Assembly: GCF_018130245.1 (NCBI RefSeq)
Contig: NZ_JAFCKP010000001.1
Location: 1,240,001 to 1,304,000, forward strand
Direction of reading: 5' to 3'
DNA from: Bradyrhizobium sp. SZCCT0231
GTDB taxonomy: Bacteria > Pseudomonadota > Alphaproteobacteria > Rhizobiales > Xanthobacteraceae
DNA length: 64,000 nucleotides
Positions 1 to 9,715 of the stretch are shown one piece after another; position 1 is the stretch's first letter, and every line of letters starts with the position of its first letter. The notes under the pieces were generated by a model. It saw only the letters and a program-made list of their open reading frames with translations. It searched no databases and was not told the DNA's origin. The translations under genes were made by a program, and so were the position numbers.

Positions 1-1669
1 CTTCAAGCGGATCGACAGCGAGTTTGGTACCGACATGACCAAACGCGTCACGCTCGACGTCAACCAGGTCATCGATCCGACCTTCTCGGTGCGCGCGGGC
101 GGTCTGTTCCAGGACGCCAACGTCGCCGGACGCGACCACGTCACCGACAATCGCTGGGGCAGCTTCATCTCGACCAAGTACACCCCGACCAACGACATCA
201 AGATCACGACGAACTACGTCCATACCGATCTCAGCGGCTATCCCGATTTCGGCGTGCCCTATTACAAGCAGGGCAACGTGCCGGTGACCTCGGCGGGCAT
301 TCCGCGTGGCAACTGGTACGGCTTCCTCAACCGCGACTTCCAGACCGCGCGGCAGGATTTCGGCACCGGCACGATCGAGTACAAGGTCAACGAGGCCATT
401 ACTCTGACCAGCAAGGTGCGCGGCGAGCACTCGCTGCTCAACTATATCGGCACGCTGCCGCAGAACCCGAACACGACCAGCCCCAACCCGCTGCTCTGGA
501 CCACGACGGCGAGCGCGCAGAGCCGGTACCAGAACGTCGACGTATGGGCCAACCAGAACGAGGCCACGTTCAAGCTCGACACCGGCGGGGTCAAGCACAC
601 GGCGGTGTTCGGCGTCGAGTATTCGAACGAGAACATCTCGATCGACCGCTATGCCGGTCTCGCATCCGAACTGTCCGGTTCCGCCTTCACCAGCACTGGC
701 GCCGTGACGGGGGTCAATCTCTACGCCCCGCAATACACCAACATTCCCTTCGGTATACCGTCGCTGCTTGGAAATCCGACGCGCTACGGCGTCAACACCA
801 GCAGCGTGTACGTCATGGACACCGCGAACTGGCAGGACACGGTCATCGTCAACGGCGGCATCCGCTATGACGGCTACAGCCAGAGCGCGTCGAACAATAC
901 GAACTATGTGAAGCAGAATGCCGATCTGGTGAACTACAACGTCGGTGTGGTCTACAAGCCGATGTCGATCGGCAGCGTGTATGGAGCCTACGCGACCTCG
1001 GCCAATCCGTTCGGTTCGGAGCTGGACGCGACCGGCACCGACTACGGCGGCGTTCCCCCCAACTCGACCATCCTGCTCGGGCCCGAGCGCAACAAGGCGA
1101 TCGAGCTCGGCACCAAATGGGAGCTTGCGGATGGCCACTTGCTGGTGACCGGTGCGCTGTTCCAAACCACCAAGGACAACGCGCGCGAGACCGTCAACGG
1201 CCGGCTTACCTCGGGCGCTGCCTACAGAATCCAAGGCATCGACATCGAAGCGGAAGGCAAGATCACCGACCGCTGGAGCATCTTCGGCGGACTGGTGCTG
1301 ATGCAGTCGAAGGTCACGCAGAGCGGCGTTGCTTCGAATATCGGGCTGCAACTCGCCAACGTTGCCCACCAGTCGTTCAGCATGCTCACCAAGTACAAGT
1401 TCGATGACGGTTGGGAGCTTGGCGGCCAGGCGGTGTATCGCTCCAAGGTCTATGGCGGCACGTTCGCGGCCAACACCAACGAGCTGCCGAGCTATTGGCG
1501 TTTCGATGCGTTCGTCGAGAAGAAGATCGACCAGAACTGGACCATGAAGTTCTACGCGCAGAACCTGACCAACAAGCTCTATTACGACTCGTTCTATCGC
1601 AGCAACGTGCCGTTCGTGGCGGTTGCGCCGGGACGGGCGTTCTACATCGTGACGACGGCGAAGTTCTGA
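1..1669 (+). CDS. TonB-dependent siderophore receptor, 5' end outside window
   Basis: Outer-membrane beta-barrel receptor for a ferric siderophore, energised by TonB. The reading frame is open from base 2, so the visible part (about 555 residues) is the barrel; the plug domain and signal peptide lie upstream of the window. The protein ends in a phenylalanine (TTAKF), as outer-membrane barrels do. The stretch around base 1080 ([16 protein letters not shown], then [12 protein letters not shown]) is typical of Fiu/CatFhuE-like catecholate receptors. Only two bases separate its stop from the hydroxylase gene, and exbB, exbD and tonB follow, so this is one iron-uptake operon. The substrate (catecholate) is inferred from family resemblance and from the PiuC-type neighbour. 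Regulation by Fur or Irr is likely, but the promoter is not in the window. Confidence 0.9.
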   Translation, partial: FKRIDSEFGTDMTKRVTLDVNQVIDPTFSVRAGGLFQDANVAGRDHVTDNRWGSFISTKYTPTNDIKITTNYVHTDLSGYPDFGVPYYKQGNVPVTSAGIPRGNWYGFLNRDFQTARQDFGTGTIEYKVNEAITLTSKVRGEHSLLNYIGTLPQNPNTTSPNPLLWTTTASAQSRYQNVDVWANQNEATFKLDTGGVKHTAVFGVEYSNENISIDRYAGLASELSGSAFTSTGAVTGVNLYAPQYTNIPFGIPSLLGNPTRYGVNTSSVYVMDTANWQDTVIVNGGIRYDGYSQSASNNTNYVKQNADLVNYNVGVVYKPMSIGSVYGAYATSANPFGSELDATGTDYGGVPPNSTILLGPERNKAIELGTKWELADGHLLVTGALFQTTKDNARETVNGRLTSGAAYRIQGIDIEAEGKITDRWSIFGGLVLMQSKVTQSGVASNIGLQLANVAHQSFSMLTKYKFDDGWELGGQAVYRSKVYGGTFAANTNELPSYWRFDAFVEKKIDQNWTMKFYAQNLTNKLYYDSFYRSNVPFVAVAPGRAFYIVTTAKF

Positions 1670-1671
1670 TC

Positions 1672-2357
1672 ATGTTGACGTGCCTGCCAGGCGTTCTCAG
1701 CAAGGATGATGTGGCGGATTTCCGCCGCATCATGGATGCCAGCGAGTGGGAGGACGGCCGCGCCACCGCCGGCGCGCAGTCGGCGATGGTCAAGCGCAAC
1801 GAGCAATTGCCTGCAGACAGCGAGGTCGCGCGCAAGCTCGGCAACCGCATCATCTCGGCGCTGACGTCGAACCCACGCTTCATCGCGGCGGCGATCCCGC
1901 TCCAGATCTTCCCGCCGCTGTTCAACCGCTATGCGGCCGATAGCGGCCACCATTTCGGCCTGCACGTCGACAATGCGATCCGCGGCGACCGTCTGACCGG
2001 CCTTCGCATCCGCACCGACCTGTCGGTCACGCTGTTCCTCGCCGAGCCGGAGGAGTACGACGGTGGCGAACTTGTGATCGAGGACACCTACGGCTCGCAC
2101 GAAGTCAAGTTGCCTGCCGGGGACTGCGTGCTCTATCCCTCGACCAGCCTGCATCTGGTCACCCCCGTGACCAGGGGGACGCGGGTTGCATCTTTCTTCT
2201 GGCTTCAGAGCATGATACGGGACGATCAAGCCCGGAGCATGATCTTTGACCTCGACACCGCGATACAGGCGCTGGTGCAACGGCTCGGGCGTGACGATCC
2301 CGAAACGGTCAAATTGACGGGTATCTATCACAACCTCATTCGCTACTGGGCCGAAGT

Positions 2358-2361
<4 letters not shown>
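1672..2361 (+). CDS. PKHD-type Fe(II)/2-oxoglutarate hydroxylase (PiuC/YbiX family)
   Basis: A 229-residue dioxygenase of the YbiX/PiuC family. It carries the iron-binding set His98-x-Asp100 and His161, and Arg171 as the likely 2-oxoglutarate carboxylate ligand; these positions fall almost exactly where the family has them. The ATG at 1672 gives the normal family length, whereas the longer frame from 1411 runs inside the receptor gene. It begins two bases after the receptor stop and its own stop overlaps the exbB start (ATGA). In Pseudomonas and enterics this family accompanies Fiu/PiuA receptors. The true substrate is unknown; processing of the siderophore or of the receptor is speculation. 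Confidence 0.9.
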
Positions 2362-3320
<959 letters not shown>

Positions 3321-3323
3321 ACC

Positions 3324-3767
3324 ATGGCCGTTTCACTCGCAGACAATGATGACGACGACGACTTCTCGGAAACGCATGACATCAACGTCACGCCGTTCAT
3401 CGACGTCATCCTGGTGCTGCTGATCATCTTCATGGTCGCCGCGCCGCTCTCCACGGTCGACCTGCCGATCGATCTGCCGACGTCGAGCGCGACGCCGCAG
3501 AAGAAGCCGGACAAGCCGACTTATCTCAGCATCAAGCCCGATCTGACGCTCGCGATCGGAGAGAACCCGGTTCACCGGGCGGAGTTGATCGGCACTCTCG
3601 ACGGAATGTCGGACATGGCCAAGGACAAGTATGTTTTCCTGCGCGCCGATCGCTCGGTGCCATATGGCGAGTTGATGGGCGTGATGGAGCTGCTGCGCTC
3701 AGGCGGCTATACGCGGGTGAAGCTGGTCGCGCTGGAGGCGCCTGCGGCAGGCGCCGCTCAGCCTTAA
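3324..3767 (+). CDS. exbD: Biopolymer transport protein ExbD
   Basis: A 147-residue TolR/ExbD family protein. A very acidic N-terminus (DNDDDDDFSETHD) precedes the single membrane helix NVTPFIDVILVLLIIFMVAA. That helix carries the conserved proton-path aspartate, here Asp27, and the rest is the periplasmic domain. It forms the ExbB-ExbD motor that drives TonB. Length and motif order match the family. It lies three bases after exbB and nine before tonB, in one operon with the receptor and hydroxylase. Confidence 0.95.
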   Translation: MAVSLADNDDDDDFSETHDINVTPFIDVILVLLIIFMVAAPLSTVDLPIDLPTSSATPQKKPDKPTYLSIKPDLTLAIGENPVHRAELIGTLDGMSDMAKDKYVFLRADRSVPYGELMGVMELLRSGGYTRVKLVALEAPAAGAAQP

Positions 3768-3776
3768 AGGCCAGCC

Positions 3777-4589
3777 ATGTCGCACGAACTCAGACCATCC
3801 CGGAGGCTCTGGATCTTGGCGGCAGTGGCGGCGCTCGCGCTCCATCTGGGCGGTGCAGCGCTCGCGCTGGCCCATTTGCGCGCCGACGACGACGGCGACG
3901 GTCTCGGCGCGGCCGGAGCCGAGTTCGCGGTCGAGATGGCTTCGCCCAAGGTGCCCGATACCGATCTGCCGCCTGGGCCCGATAGCGAAGCGATGCAGGA
4001 GCAGCAGGCGCTTCCCGAGCAGAAGGCCGAGACCAAGGAGACGGAGCTTCCGAAGGACCAGTCGCAGGAGGTCGAGGATCCTGACCGCGTCGTGACCGAG
4101 AACAACACGAAGAAGCCGACGGAAGACGATCCGAAGATTCAGGCTGTCGAAACTCCCGCAGCCGAGGCATCGCCGAAGTCGGTTGCAACGGCGCGGCAGA
4201 CGCTCGACGAAGACGCGCGCGAAGCCGAGAAAGCCCTGGCACCCGTGCTGGGGCTCGGCAAGGACATCCTGAAGATCACGGCCGACTGGAACCGCAAGAT
4301 CAGCGCGCATCTTGCGGCTCACAAGGTCAATCCGGAAGGCAAGCAGCCCAATAACCAGAAGGTCAAGGTGAGCTTCGCGATCAACCGGAAGGGCAACGTG
4401 CTGTCGGTCGATGTTGCGGAGTCGTCGGGAGATGCAGCCTACGATGCTGCGGCGGTGTCGATTGTCCGCAAGTCCGATCCGATCCCGCAGCCGCCTGCCG
4501 GACTGACCGACGACCGGTTCGAACGGACCGTGGACATCATCTTCACCCCGCCGGACGCGAAGAAGAAAAAGTCGGCTCAGCGCCAGTAG
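3777..4589 (+). CDS. tonB: Energy transducer TonB
   Basis: A 270-residue TonB. It has an N-terminal membrane anchor (about 10-35), then a long charged periplasmic linker rich in Glu, Lys and Pro (about 60-155). The C-terminal TonB domain begins near 185, with NNQKVKVSFAINRKGNVLSV and ending ERTVDIIFTPP. It transmits the ExbB/ExbD proton-motive energy to the outer-membrane receptor encoded first in this operon. The linker is Glu/Lys-rich rather than the classic Pro-Glu/Pro-Lys repeats. The last 13 bases overlap, tail to tail, the end of the minus-strand gene at 4577-5017. Confidence 0.93.
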   Translation: MSHELRPSRRLWILAAVAALALHLGGAALALAHLRADDDGDGLGAAGAEFAVEMASPKVPDTDLPPGPDSEAMQEQQALPEQKAETKETELPKDQSQEVEDPDRVVTENNTKKPTEDDPKIQAVETPAAEASPKSVATARQTLDEDAREAEKALAPVLGLGKDILKITADWNRKISAHLAAHKVNPEGKQPNNQKVKVSFAINRKGNVLSVDVAESSGDAAYDAAAVSIVRKSDPIPQPPAGLTDDRFERTVDIIFTPPDAKKKKSAQRQ

Positions 4590-5017
4590 AGCCGGATTCC
4601 GACATAGACCACGACCAGGCAGGCGAAGATCAGCGCCACCGGGAGCGGCCGTTTCTGGCCTCCGGCGAATGCCGTCGCCCCGAAGGAGGCGGCCTTCTTC
4701 GGCTTCCGCGCCGGGCGGCGGAAGGCGGTAACATTGTCCGCCGCCGGCTCGGCCTGGCGGGGCCGGACGTCGGGCGGCGTGCCAGCGCCGCCCATTTCGA
4801 CGTAATAGGCCTTGTAGATCGCGCCGATGGTGGCCTCGGTGGCCTCGCTCTCACTCATCTGCGCCAGCAGGTTCTGGTAGCTCGCCAGGAATTCCTGGGC
4901 TTCCGTGGGCAATGCGGACGCCCCGTTGAGCTTGGCCATCATCTTCCAGGTGGCGAAATCGGCGCGGGCGCGGGTGTCTGCGCGTCGCGCGATCAGCATA
5001 TCGGCAGCTTTGACCAA
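4577..5017 (-). CDS. Unknown protein with C-terminal membrane anchor
   Basis: I do not recognise this 146-residue protein. Residues 1-75 are polar and mostly helical (ADTRARADFATWKMMAKLNG then LASYQNLLAQMSESEATEAT). A Pro/Arg/Lys-rich linker spans about 80-120. The final 20 residues, PVALIFACLVVVYVGIRLYW, form a single membrane helix with only Arg after it, a tail-anchored layout with the bulk in the cytoplasm. The 3' end overlaps tonB by 13 bases in convergent orientation, so coupled expression with tonB is not expected. It may be co-transcribed with the protease gene downstream of it on no obvious evidence; no function is proposed. Confidence 0.7.
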   Translation of the reverse strand: MVKAADMLIARRADTRARADFATWKMMAKLNGASALPTEAQEFLASYQNLLAQMSESEATEATIGAIYKAYYVEMGGAGTPPDVRPRQAEPAADNVTAFRRPARKPKKAASFGATAFAGGQKRPLPVALIFACLVVVYVGIRLYWR

Positions 5018-5061
5018 GTCGGCCTCTGGCCCTTCGGCGTGGGTTCGGATGTCAGGTTCAA

Positions 5062-5742
5062 CTACGCGTTGCCCGTCAGGAAGAGAACAGCCTGAATCAC
5101 ATAACCGGTCAACGTTCGCAGTATTGCTGAAATAACATCAAGATTTAGACCGAACTGCGAGCCGGCGAGCGGCAGCAGGATCAAGAGCCCGATCAGGATC
5201 AACATACCGAACGGCTCGAGCCGGGCCAGCGGCAAGGCGAGGGCACGCGGCAGCAGCCCGACCGCAACGCGGCCGCCGTCGAGCGGCGGGATCGGCATCA
5301 TGTTGAACACGGCCAGGATCGCGTTGAGGCGGATCGCATTCCAGATGTTATCGAGGATCCATCGCGCCGAGGTGGCTGGAGCCCAGGGCAGGGCGTGGAG
5401 CGCGAGCGCCGCGATCAGCGCCAGCAGGATGTTGGTCGCGGGGCCGGCCAGCGCCACCCAGACCATGTCGAGCCTGGGGTGGTTGAGCTTGCGGAAATTG
5501 ACAGGGACCGGCTTGGCATAGCCGAACAGGAACGGCGAATGCGCAAACAGCAGCATCGCCGGCAGGATCAGGGTGCCGAACGGGTCGATATGCCTGATGG
5601 GGTTGAAGCTGACGCGGCCGAGCTGCGAGGCCGTGTTGTCCCCGAGCCGGTCCGCGACGAAGGCGTGCGCAGCCTCGTGGAAGGTGATGGCGAGCACCAG
5701 GGGGACGACCCAGACGGAGAGATCATAGATGGAAATGTTCAC
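5062..5742 (-). CDS. Site-2-type intramembrane metalloprotease (M50 family)
   Basis: A 226-residue polytopic membrane protein with the zinc motif HEAAH at residues 22-26 and the second metal motif MMPIPPLDGG in the C-terminal half, as in compact M50B site-2 proteases. A GTG start at 5742 is chosen because it puts the first membrane helix and HExxH at the family-typical distance from the N-terminus; the frame stays open farther upstream but that part overlaps the LysR gene and has no M50 character. Family members cleave membrane-embedded substrates such as anti-sigma factors, but no partner is encoded next to it, so its substrate is unknown. Confidence 0.88.
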   Translation of the reverse strand: MNISIYDLSVWVVPLVLAITFHEAAHAFVADRLGDNTASQLGRVSFNPIRHIDPFGTLILPAMLLFAHSPFLFGYAKPVPVNFRKLNHPRLDMVWVALAGPATNILLALIAALALHALPWAPATSARWILDNIWNAIRLNAILAVFNMMPIPPLDGGRVAVGLLPRALALPLARLEPFGMLILIGLLILLPLAGSQFGLNLDVISAILRTLTGYVIQAVLFLTGNA

Positions 5743-5819
5743 CAGCTCATCCGTTCCGGTTCGGGCCGCGCGCTTTGCAAAGCAGGCCGTATAGGGCCAC
5801 AACTCTTTACGATCTACCG

Positions 5820-6686
5820 TTATATGGCGCTCAATTCCGAAATTGCCCGCTGCAAATGATCCGCCAGCAGTGCCGCTGGACGCGACAGGTTGCTCGCGCG
5901 GTGGAGGCGGATGTCCGCGGCCGGCAGCGGCGGCAGGCCGTCGCGCTCCGACAGGACGCGCAGGAGAGGGGGCAGGGTGCCGGCCTTCACGACCGTGATG
6001 GCGAGGCCCTGTGCCGCGATCGCTTCCACCGCCGCGATGCGCTGGCTGACGAAGGCGAGCCGCCATGGGCGGCCGGCGGCATCGAGGGCGTCGGCCGCCC
6101 ATTGCCGGAACAGGCAGCCCGGCGGATAAAGCGCGACGGGCAGCATGTCGTGCGGCGCTCCGGCCGAGTATGACGCGGCTGCGGCCCAGACCGCCTGCTC
6201 GCGCCGCAGCAGCTCGCCATCGCCGTGTCCTTCCGGATGCATGGCGATGACGAGATCATAGGCCTCGCCGAGCCGGGCCGGCATCGGGGCAGTCAGCCCG
6301 GTCTCGATCTCGACCCGGATCTCCGGATGGCTCTTGGCGAATTGCGCCAGCAATGGCGGAACGACGATGGTGCCGTAATCGTCCATCACCCCGAGGCGGA
6401 CCATGGCCTCGCGCTTGCGCGCGCGGAGCGCATCAACCGCTTCTGCATTGAGCTCGAGAAGCCGCTTCGCATAGACAAGCAGCTCCTGACCCGCCGCGCT
6501 CAGTGCCACGCCCGACCTCGTGCGGTGAAACAGCCTGACGTCCAGCCGCTCTTCGAGACGCCTGATCTGGACGCTCACCGCCGATTGGGTGCGGTTGAGT
6601 ATCGCTGCCGCGCGCGTGAATGACCGATGCTCGGCAACAGCGAGGAAGGCCTTCAGAAGGTCGGGGTCAAGATCGGGCGAGGTCAT
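5820..6686 (-). CDS. LysR-family transcriptional regulator
   Basis: A 288-residue LysR protein. The winged helix is at the N-terminus (LLKAFLAVAEHRSFTRAAA, then QSAVSVQIRRLEERL) and the effector-binding domain follows from about residue 90. The length is normal. It is transcribed divergently from the EamA transporter at 6774, with 87 bases between the starts. The usual inference for such a pair is that it controls that exporter and itself from the shared gap. The effector is not predictable from sequence. Confidence 0.9.
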   Translation of the reverse strand: MTSPDLDPDLLKAFLAVAEHRSFTRAAAILNRTQSAVSVQIRRLEERLDVRLFHRTRSGVALSAAGQELLVYAKRLLELNAEAVDALRARKREAMVRLGVMDDYGTIVVPPLLAQFAKSHPEIRVEIETGLTAPMPARLGEAYDLVIAMHPEGHGDGELLRREQAVWAAAASYSAGAPHDMLPVALYPPGCLFRQWAADALDAAGRPWRLAFVSQRIAAVEAIAAQGLAITVVKAGTLPPLLRVLSERDGLPPLPAADIRLHRASNLSRPAALLADHLQRAISELSAI

Positions 6687-6773
6687 GACGAAAACTTATC
6701 CTGGCATGACGGAAATTCCATTCCCCGTTTCGGCGTGCCTCCTATGCTGCCCGCAAAGTCGTTGGGAGGATTC

Positions 6774-7673
6774 GTGGGCGAGATCCTTGGTGTTTTTGCC
6801 GCCGTGTTGTCGAGCGCGCTGGGCGGGACCTCGATCGGTGCCACGCGCTATCTCGTGGGGAGCATCGATCCGCTCGCGATCGGCTCATTCCGGTTCGGCA
6901 TCGGCTTTCTCCTGCTGCTGCCCCTGACGCTGCTGCGCGGCGATCGCTGGCCGGAGCGGGGGGACTGGGCCGCTGCCGTCGGACTCGGCATTCTGTTCTT
7001 CGCGCTGTTCCCGATCCTGTTCAACGCGTCGCTGATCTTCACGACCGCTGCGCGCGGTGCGCTCGCGTTGTCGACGCTGCCGCTGTTGTCGCTCGTGATC
7101 GGGGCCGCTCTCGGCGCCGAAGCCCTGACCTGGCGCAAGTCCATCGGCGTCATGACTGCGACGTTTGGCGTTGCGGTCGCGCTGCTCTCCGATCTCGCCA
7201 CGGCGCCGTCAGGCGCCTGGCGCGGCGATCTCCTCATGATGGCGGCTGCGCTGTGCATGGCGCTCTACGGCATCTGGTCGAAGCCGCTGATCCGGCGCTC
7301 CAGTCCGATTGCCTTTACGACCATGAGCATGGCGGCGGGTGCGGTCTGCCTCATCCTGCTCTCGTATGTCCGCGGCAGCTTTGCGCCCGTCGCCGGCTTC
7401 GGCATGCCGCAGTGGCTGGGAGCCCTCTATCTGGGTGCCTTCGGCGCGGCGCTGACCTTCTATCTCTGGGCCTTCGCGCTGGAGCGGACAACGCCGACGC
7501 GCGTCGCGATCTCGGTGACGGTCAACCCGATCACGGCATCGCTGGTTGGCGCCTGGCTGCTGAACGAGCCGCTGCGCTGGAATCTGGCCGCTGGCATCAT
7601 TGCGGTGTTTGCCGGGATCTGGATCGCGACGACGACGGGACGGCGTGTTGAAGCCGCCAGCGCCTCAGGCTGA
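6774..7673 (+). CDS. EamA/DMT-family transporter
   Basis: A 299-residue drug/metabolite transporter with about ten membrane helices in two EamA repeats (for example ALSTLPLLSLVIGAALG in the first and ISVTVNPITASLVGAWLLNE in the second). The GTG at 6774 is preferred because a GGGAGGA ribosome site lies five bases before it; an ATG at 6744 in the same frame has no such site. Members often export amino acids or other metabolites. The divergent LysR gene is the probable regulator. The substrate is unknown. Confidence 0.88.
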   Translation: MGEILGVFAAVLSSALGGTSIGATRYLVGSIDPLAIGSFRFGIGFLLLLPLTLLRGDRWPERGDWAAAVGLGILFFALFPILFNASLIFTTAARGALALSTLPLLSLVIGAALGAEALTWRKSIGVMTATFGVAVALLSDLATAPSGAWRGDLLMMAAALCMALYGIWSKPLIRRSSPIAFTTMSMAAGAVCLILLSYVRGSFAPVAGFGMPQWLGALYLGAFGAALTFYLWAFALERTTPTRVAISVTVNPITASLVGAWLLNEPLRWNLAAGIIAVFAGIWIATTTGRRVEAASASG

Positions 7674-7681
7674 TCGCGACC

Positions 7682-8074
7682 TCACGTCGGGATAGTCGTC
7701 TGATATTGCGTCAGGCCATCGTCGAGTTTCACCCACGCCAGCTTTTCCGAGACCCAGATGTGCTCGGTCGGCGCGAAGGCGTTGCGGTCGTCGAAAGTGG
7801 CCAGCGCCACGCCCGCCAGCGTGCCGTTGCGACGCCAGGCGAACAGGCGTGTGCCGCACTGCTTGCAGAACACACGGTCGATGTTTGCGGACGACGCGTA
7901 GCGGGCGGTCTCGCCCTCGACTGTCAGCGCGCGCTGGTCGAACTGCGCGCGGGCGAAGTAGGGTGATCCCATCGCCTTCTGGCAGATGCGGCAATGGCAG
8001 ATGCGGACGTTGAGCGGCTCGCCCTCCGCCTTGAACCGCACCGCGCCGCACAGGCATCCGCCTTCCCGGATCAT
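7682..8074 (-). CDS. GFA-family (CENP-V/GFA) zinc protein
   Basis: A 130-residue protein of the glutathione-dependent formaldehyde-activating-like family. Zinc-ligand cysteines are seen in GGCLCGAVRF, CHCRICQK and CKQCG, in the family order. The ATG at 8074 is chosen over an upstream in-frame ATG because it places the first Cys motif near the N-terminus, as usual. Most members are not proven formaldehyde enzymes, so no reaction is claimed. It sits seven bases downstream of the SDR at 8082-8828 on the same strand and may be the last gene of that operon. Confidence 0.85.
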   Translation of the reverse strand: MIREGGCLCGAVRFKAEGEPLNVRICHCRICQKAMGSPYFARAQFDQRALTVEGETARYASSANIDRVFCKQCGTRLFAWRRNGTLAGVALATFDDRNAFAPTEHIWVSEKLAWVKLDDGLTQYQTTIPT

Positions 8075-8081
8075 GTTGTCC

Positions 8082-8828
8082 TCAATAGGTCGCGCGGCCG
8101 CCAGAAATGTCGAACACCGCGCCGGTGGAGAACGCACAATCTTCGGATGCGAGCCAGGCCACCATCGCGGCGAGCTCTTCCACCAGGACGAAGCGGCCCT
8201 TCGGGATCTTCGACAGCATGAAGTCGATATGCTGCTGCGTCATCTGATCGAAGATCGCGGTCTTTGCCGCCGCCGGCGTCACCGCGTTGACGAGGATGTC
8301 ATGCGCGGCGAGCTCCTTGCCGAGCGACTTCGTCAGCGCGATCAGGCCGGCCTTGGAGGCCGAGTAGTGCGCCGCGTTCGGATTGCCTTCCTTGCCGGCG
8401 ATCGAGGCGATGTTCACGATGCGCCCGTATTTCTGCTTGAGCATCGCGGGCACGATCGCCTTGCTCACGATGAAGGGGCCGTCGAGGTTGATGCGCAGAA
8501 CCTTGCGCCATTCCTCGAGGTCGGTCTCCCAGACCGGCTTGTTGACGCCGGCAATGCCGGCATTGTTGACGAGGATGTCGATCTTGCCGAATGCTTTGAG
8601 CGTCGCATCGCGGGCCTGCTCGACGGCTGCGGTATCGGTGACGTCGACCTTGAAGACTTTCGTTTCGCCGCCGATCTCCTTTGCGGTCTTCTCGGCAAGC
8701 GCGGCGTCGAAATCCCAGATCGCGACCCTGGCGCCGGAGGCGACGAAGCGCTCGGCGATAGCGCGGCCAAAGCCCTGCGCACCGCCGGTGACGATGGCGA
8801 CACGGCCGTTGAGGTCGATCTTGTTCAT
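8082..8828 (-). CDS. SDR-family dehydrogenase (sugar or sugar-acid type)
   Basis: A 248-residue classical short-chain dehydrogenase with the NAD(P) motif TGGAQGFG (residues 14-21), NNAG (88-91), catalytic Ser142, and Tyr155-x-x-x-Lys159. It lies in the same-strand run dehydratase, SDR, SDR, which points to oxidation or reduction of a sugar, aldonate or 2-keto-3-deoxy acid. A FabG-type role in fatty-acid synthesis is unlikely here given the neighbours. The start follows the other SDR by 17 bases. Expected to be controlled with the dehydratase by the LacI regulator at 11669-12769. Confidence 0.87.
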   Translation of the reverse strand: MNKIDLNGRVAIVTGGAQGFGRAIAERFVASGARVAIWDFDAALAEKTAKEIGGETKVFKVDVTDTAAVEQARDATLKAFGKIDILVNNAGIAGVNKPVWETDLEEWRKVLRINLDGPFIVSKAIVPAMLKQKYGRIVNIASIAGKEGNPNAAHYSASKAGLIALTKSLGKELAAHDILVNAVTPAAAKTAIFDQMTQQHIDFMLSKIPKGRFVLVEELAAMVAWLASEDCAFSTGAVFDISGGRATY

Positions 8829-8845
8829 GCCGGGTGCCCCTGGCG

Positions 8846-9577
8846 TCAGAGCATGTAGCCGCCGTCGACGACGAGGTCGACGCCGGTGGTGAAGGCGCTC
8901 TCGTCGCTGCCGAGATAGACCGCCATGGATGCGATCTCCTCGGCGGTGCCGAGCCGGCCCATCTTCTGACGGGAGATGAACATCTCCTTGCCTTGCGGTC
9001 CCTGCGCGGCGGCGCGGTCGAGCATCGAAGGAGTCTCGACGGTGCCGGGGCAGATCGAGTTGCAGCGGATGCCCTTGGTGATGAAGTCGAGCGCGACCGC
9101 GCGTGACAGCAGCGACACCGCCGCCTTCGACGAGCTGTAGACATAGCGGTTCGCCGGCGGCCTCAAGGCGGCGCAGGACGAGATGTTGACGATGCTGCCG
9201 CCGCCGCCCGCAATCATGTCGGGCAGGAAGGCCTTGATGGTCCGGTGCATCGACTTGACGTTGAGGTCGAACGAGAAGTCGAAATCCTCTTCCGAGCACT
9301 CCAAGATGGTGCCGTGATGCACGAAGCCGGCCGCATTGAGCAGGATGTCGATCTTGCCGATCCTCTTGGCAAAGGCGTTGACGTCGGCGGTGTTGCGGAC
9401 GTCGAGCTTTGCGACCTCGGCGATTCCTTCCTTGGTCAAGCCAGCGATGCCGGCCTCGTTGATGTCGGTGGCGATGACGGTTGCGCCTTCACGCGCGAAT
9501 GCGATCGCGCAAGCGCGCCCGATGCCTGCTGCCGCAGCCGTGACGACGGCGCGCTTTCCCTTGAGGCGGTCTGCCAT
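8846..9577 (-). CDS. SDR-family dehydrogenase, DHRS6/2-keto-3-deoxy-sugar-acid type
   Basis: A 243-residue SDR whose nucleotide motif is TAAAAGIG rather than the usual TGxxxGIG, followed by ATDIN. Both features are shared with the DHRS6 (BDH2) branch, which also contains bacterial 2-keto-3-deoxy-L-fuconate dehydrogenases. Catalytic Ser133/134, Tyr147 and Lys151 are present. A clear ribosome site (AGGAGAAAA) precedes the ATG at 9577. Placed directly after the IlvD/Edd dehydratase gene, it may oxidise the 2-keto-3-deoxy acid that enzyme makes. The exact substrate is inference; a hydroxybutyrate dehydrogenase role is the main alternative. Confidence 0.85.
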   Translation of the reverse strand: MADRLKGKRAVVTAAAAGIGRACAIAFAREGATVIATDINEAGIAGLTKEGIAEVAKLDVRNTADVNAFAKRIGKIDILLNAAGFVHHGTILECSEEDFDFSFDLNVKSMHRTIKAFLPDMIAGGGGSIVNISSCAALRPPANRYVYSSSKAAVSLLSRAVALDFITKGIRCNSICPGTVETPSMLDRAAAQGPQGKEMFISRQKMGRLGTAEEIASMAVYLGSDESAFTTGVDLVVDGGYML

Positions 9578-9604
9578 TTTGTTTTCTCCTCTGAATCTTC
9601 TGTC

Positions 9605-9710
9605 GTCATTCCGGGGCGCGCCTCTTGGCGCGAACCCGGAATCCATCGGGCCACAGCGTCGGCGGATCAATGGATTCCGGGCTCGCGACTTCGTCGCGCC
9701 CCGGAATGAC
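9605..9710. repeat. Intergenic palindromic repeat, GTCATTCCGGGGCGCG family
   Basis: The outer arms GTCATTCCGGGGCGCG and CGCGCCCCGGAATGAC are exact inverted repeats. Inner arms around CCCGGAATCCAT and ATGGATTCCGGG pair as well, so the unit can fold into a long branched hairpin. It lies between the dehydratase stop and the SDR start inside an operon. Related copies occur at 23079-23186 and 24699-24779. It probably acts on mRNA stability or is an inert mobile repeat. Confidence 0.9.
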
Positions 9711-9715
9711 AGTTG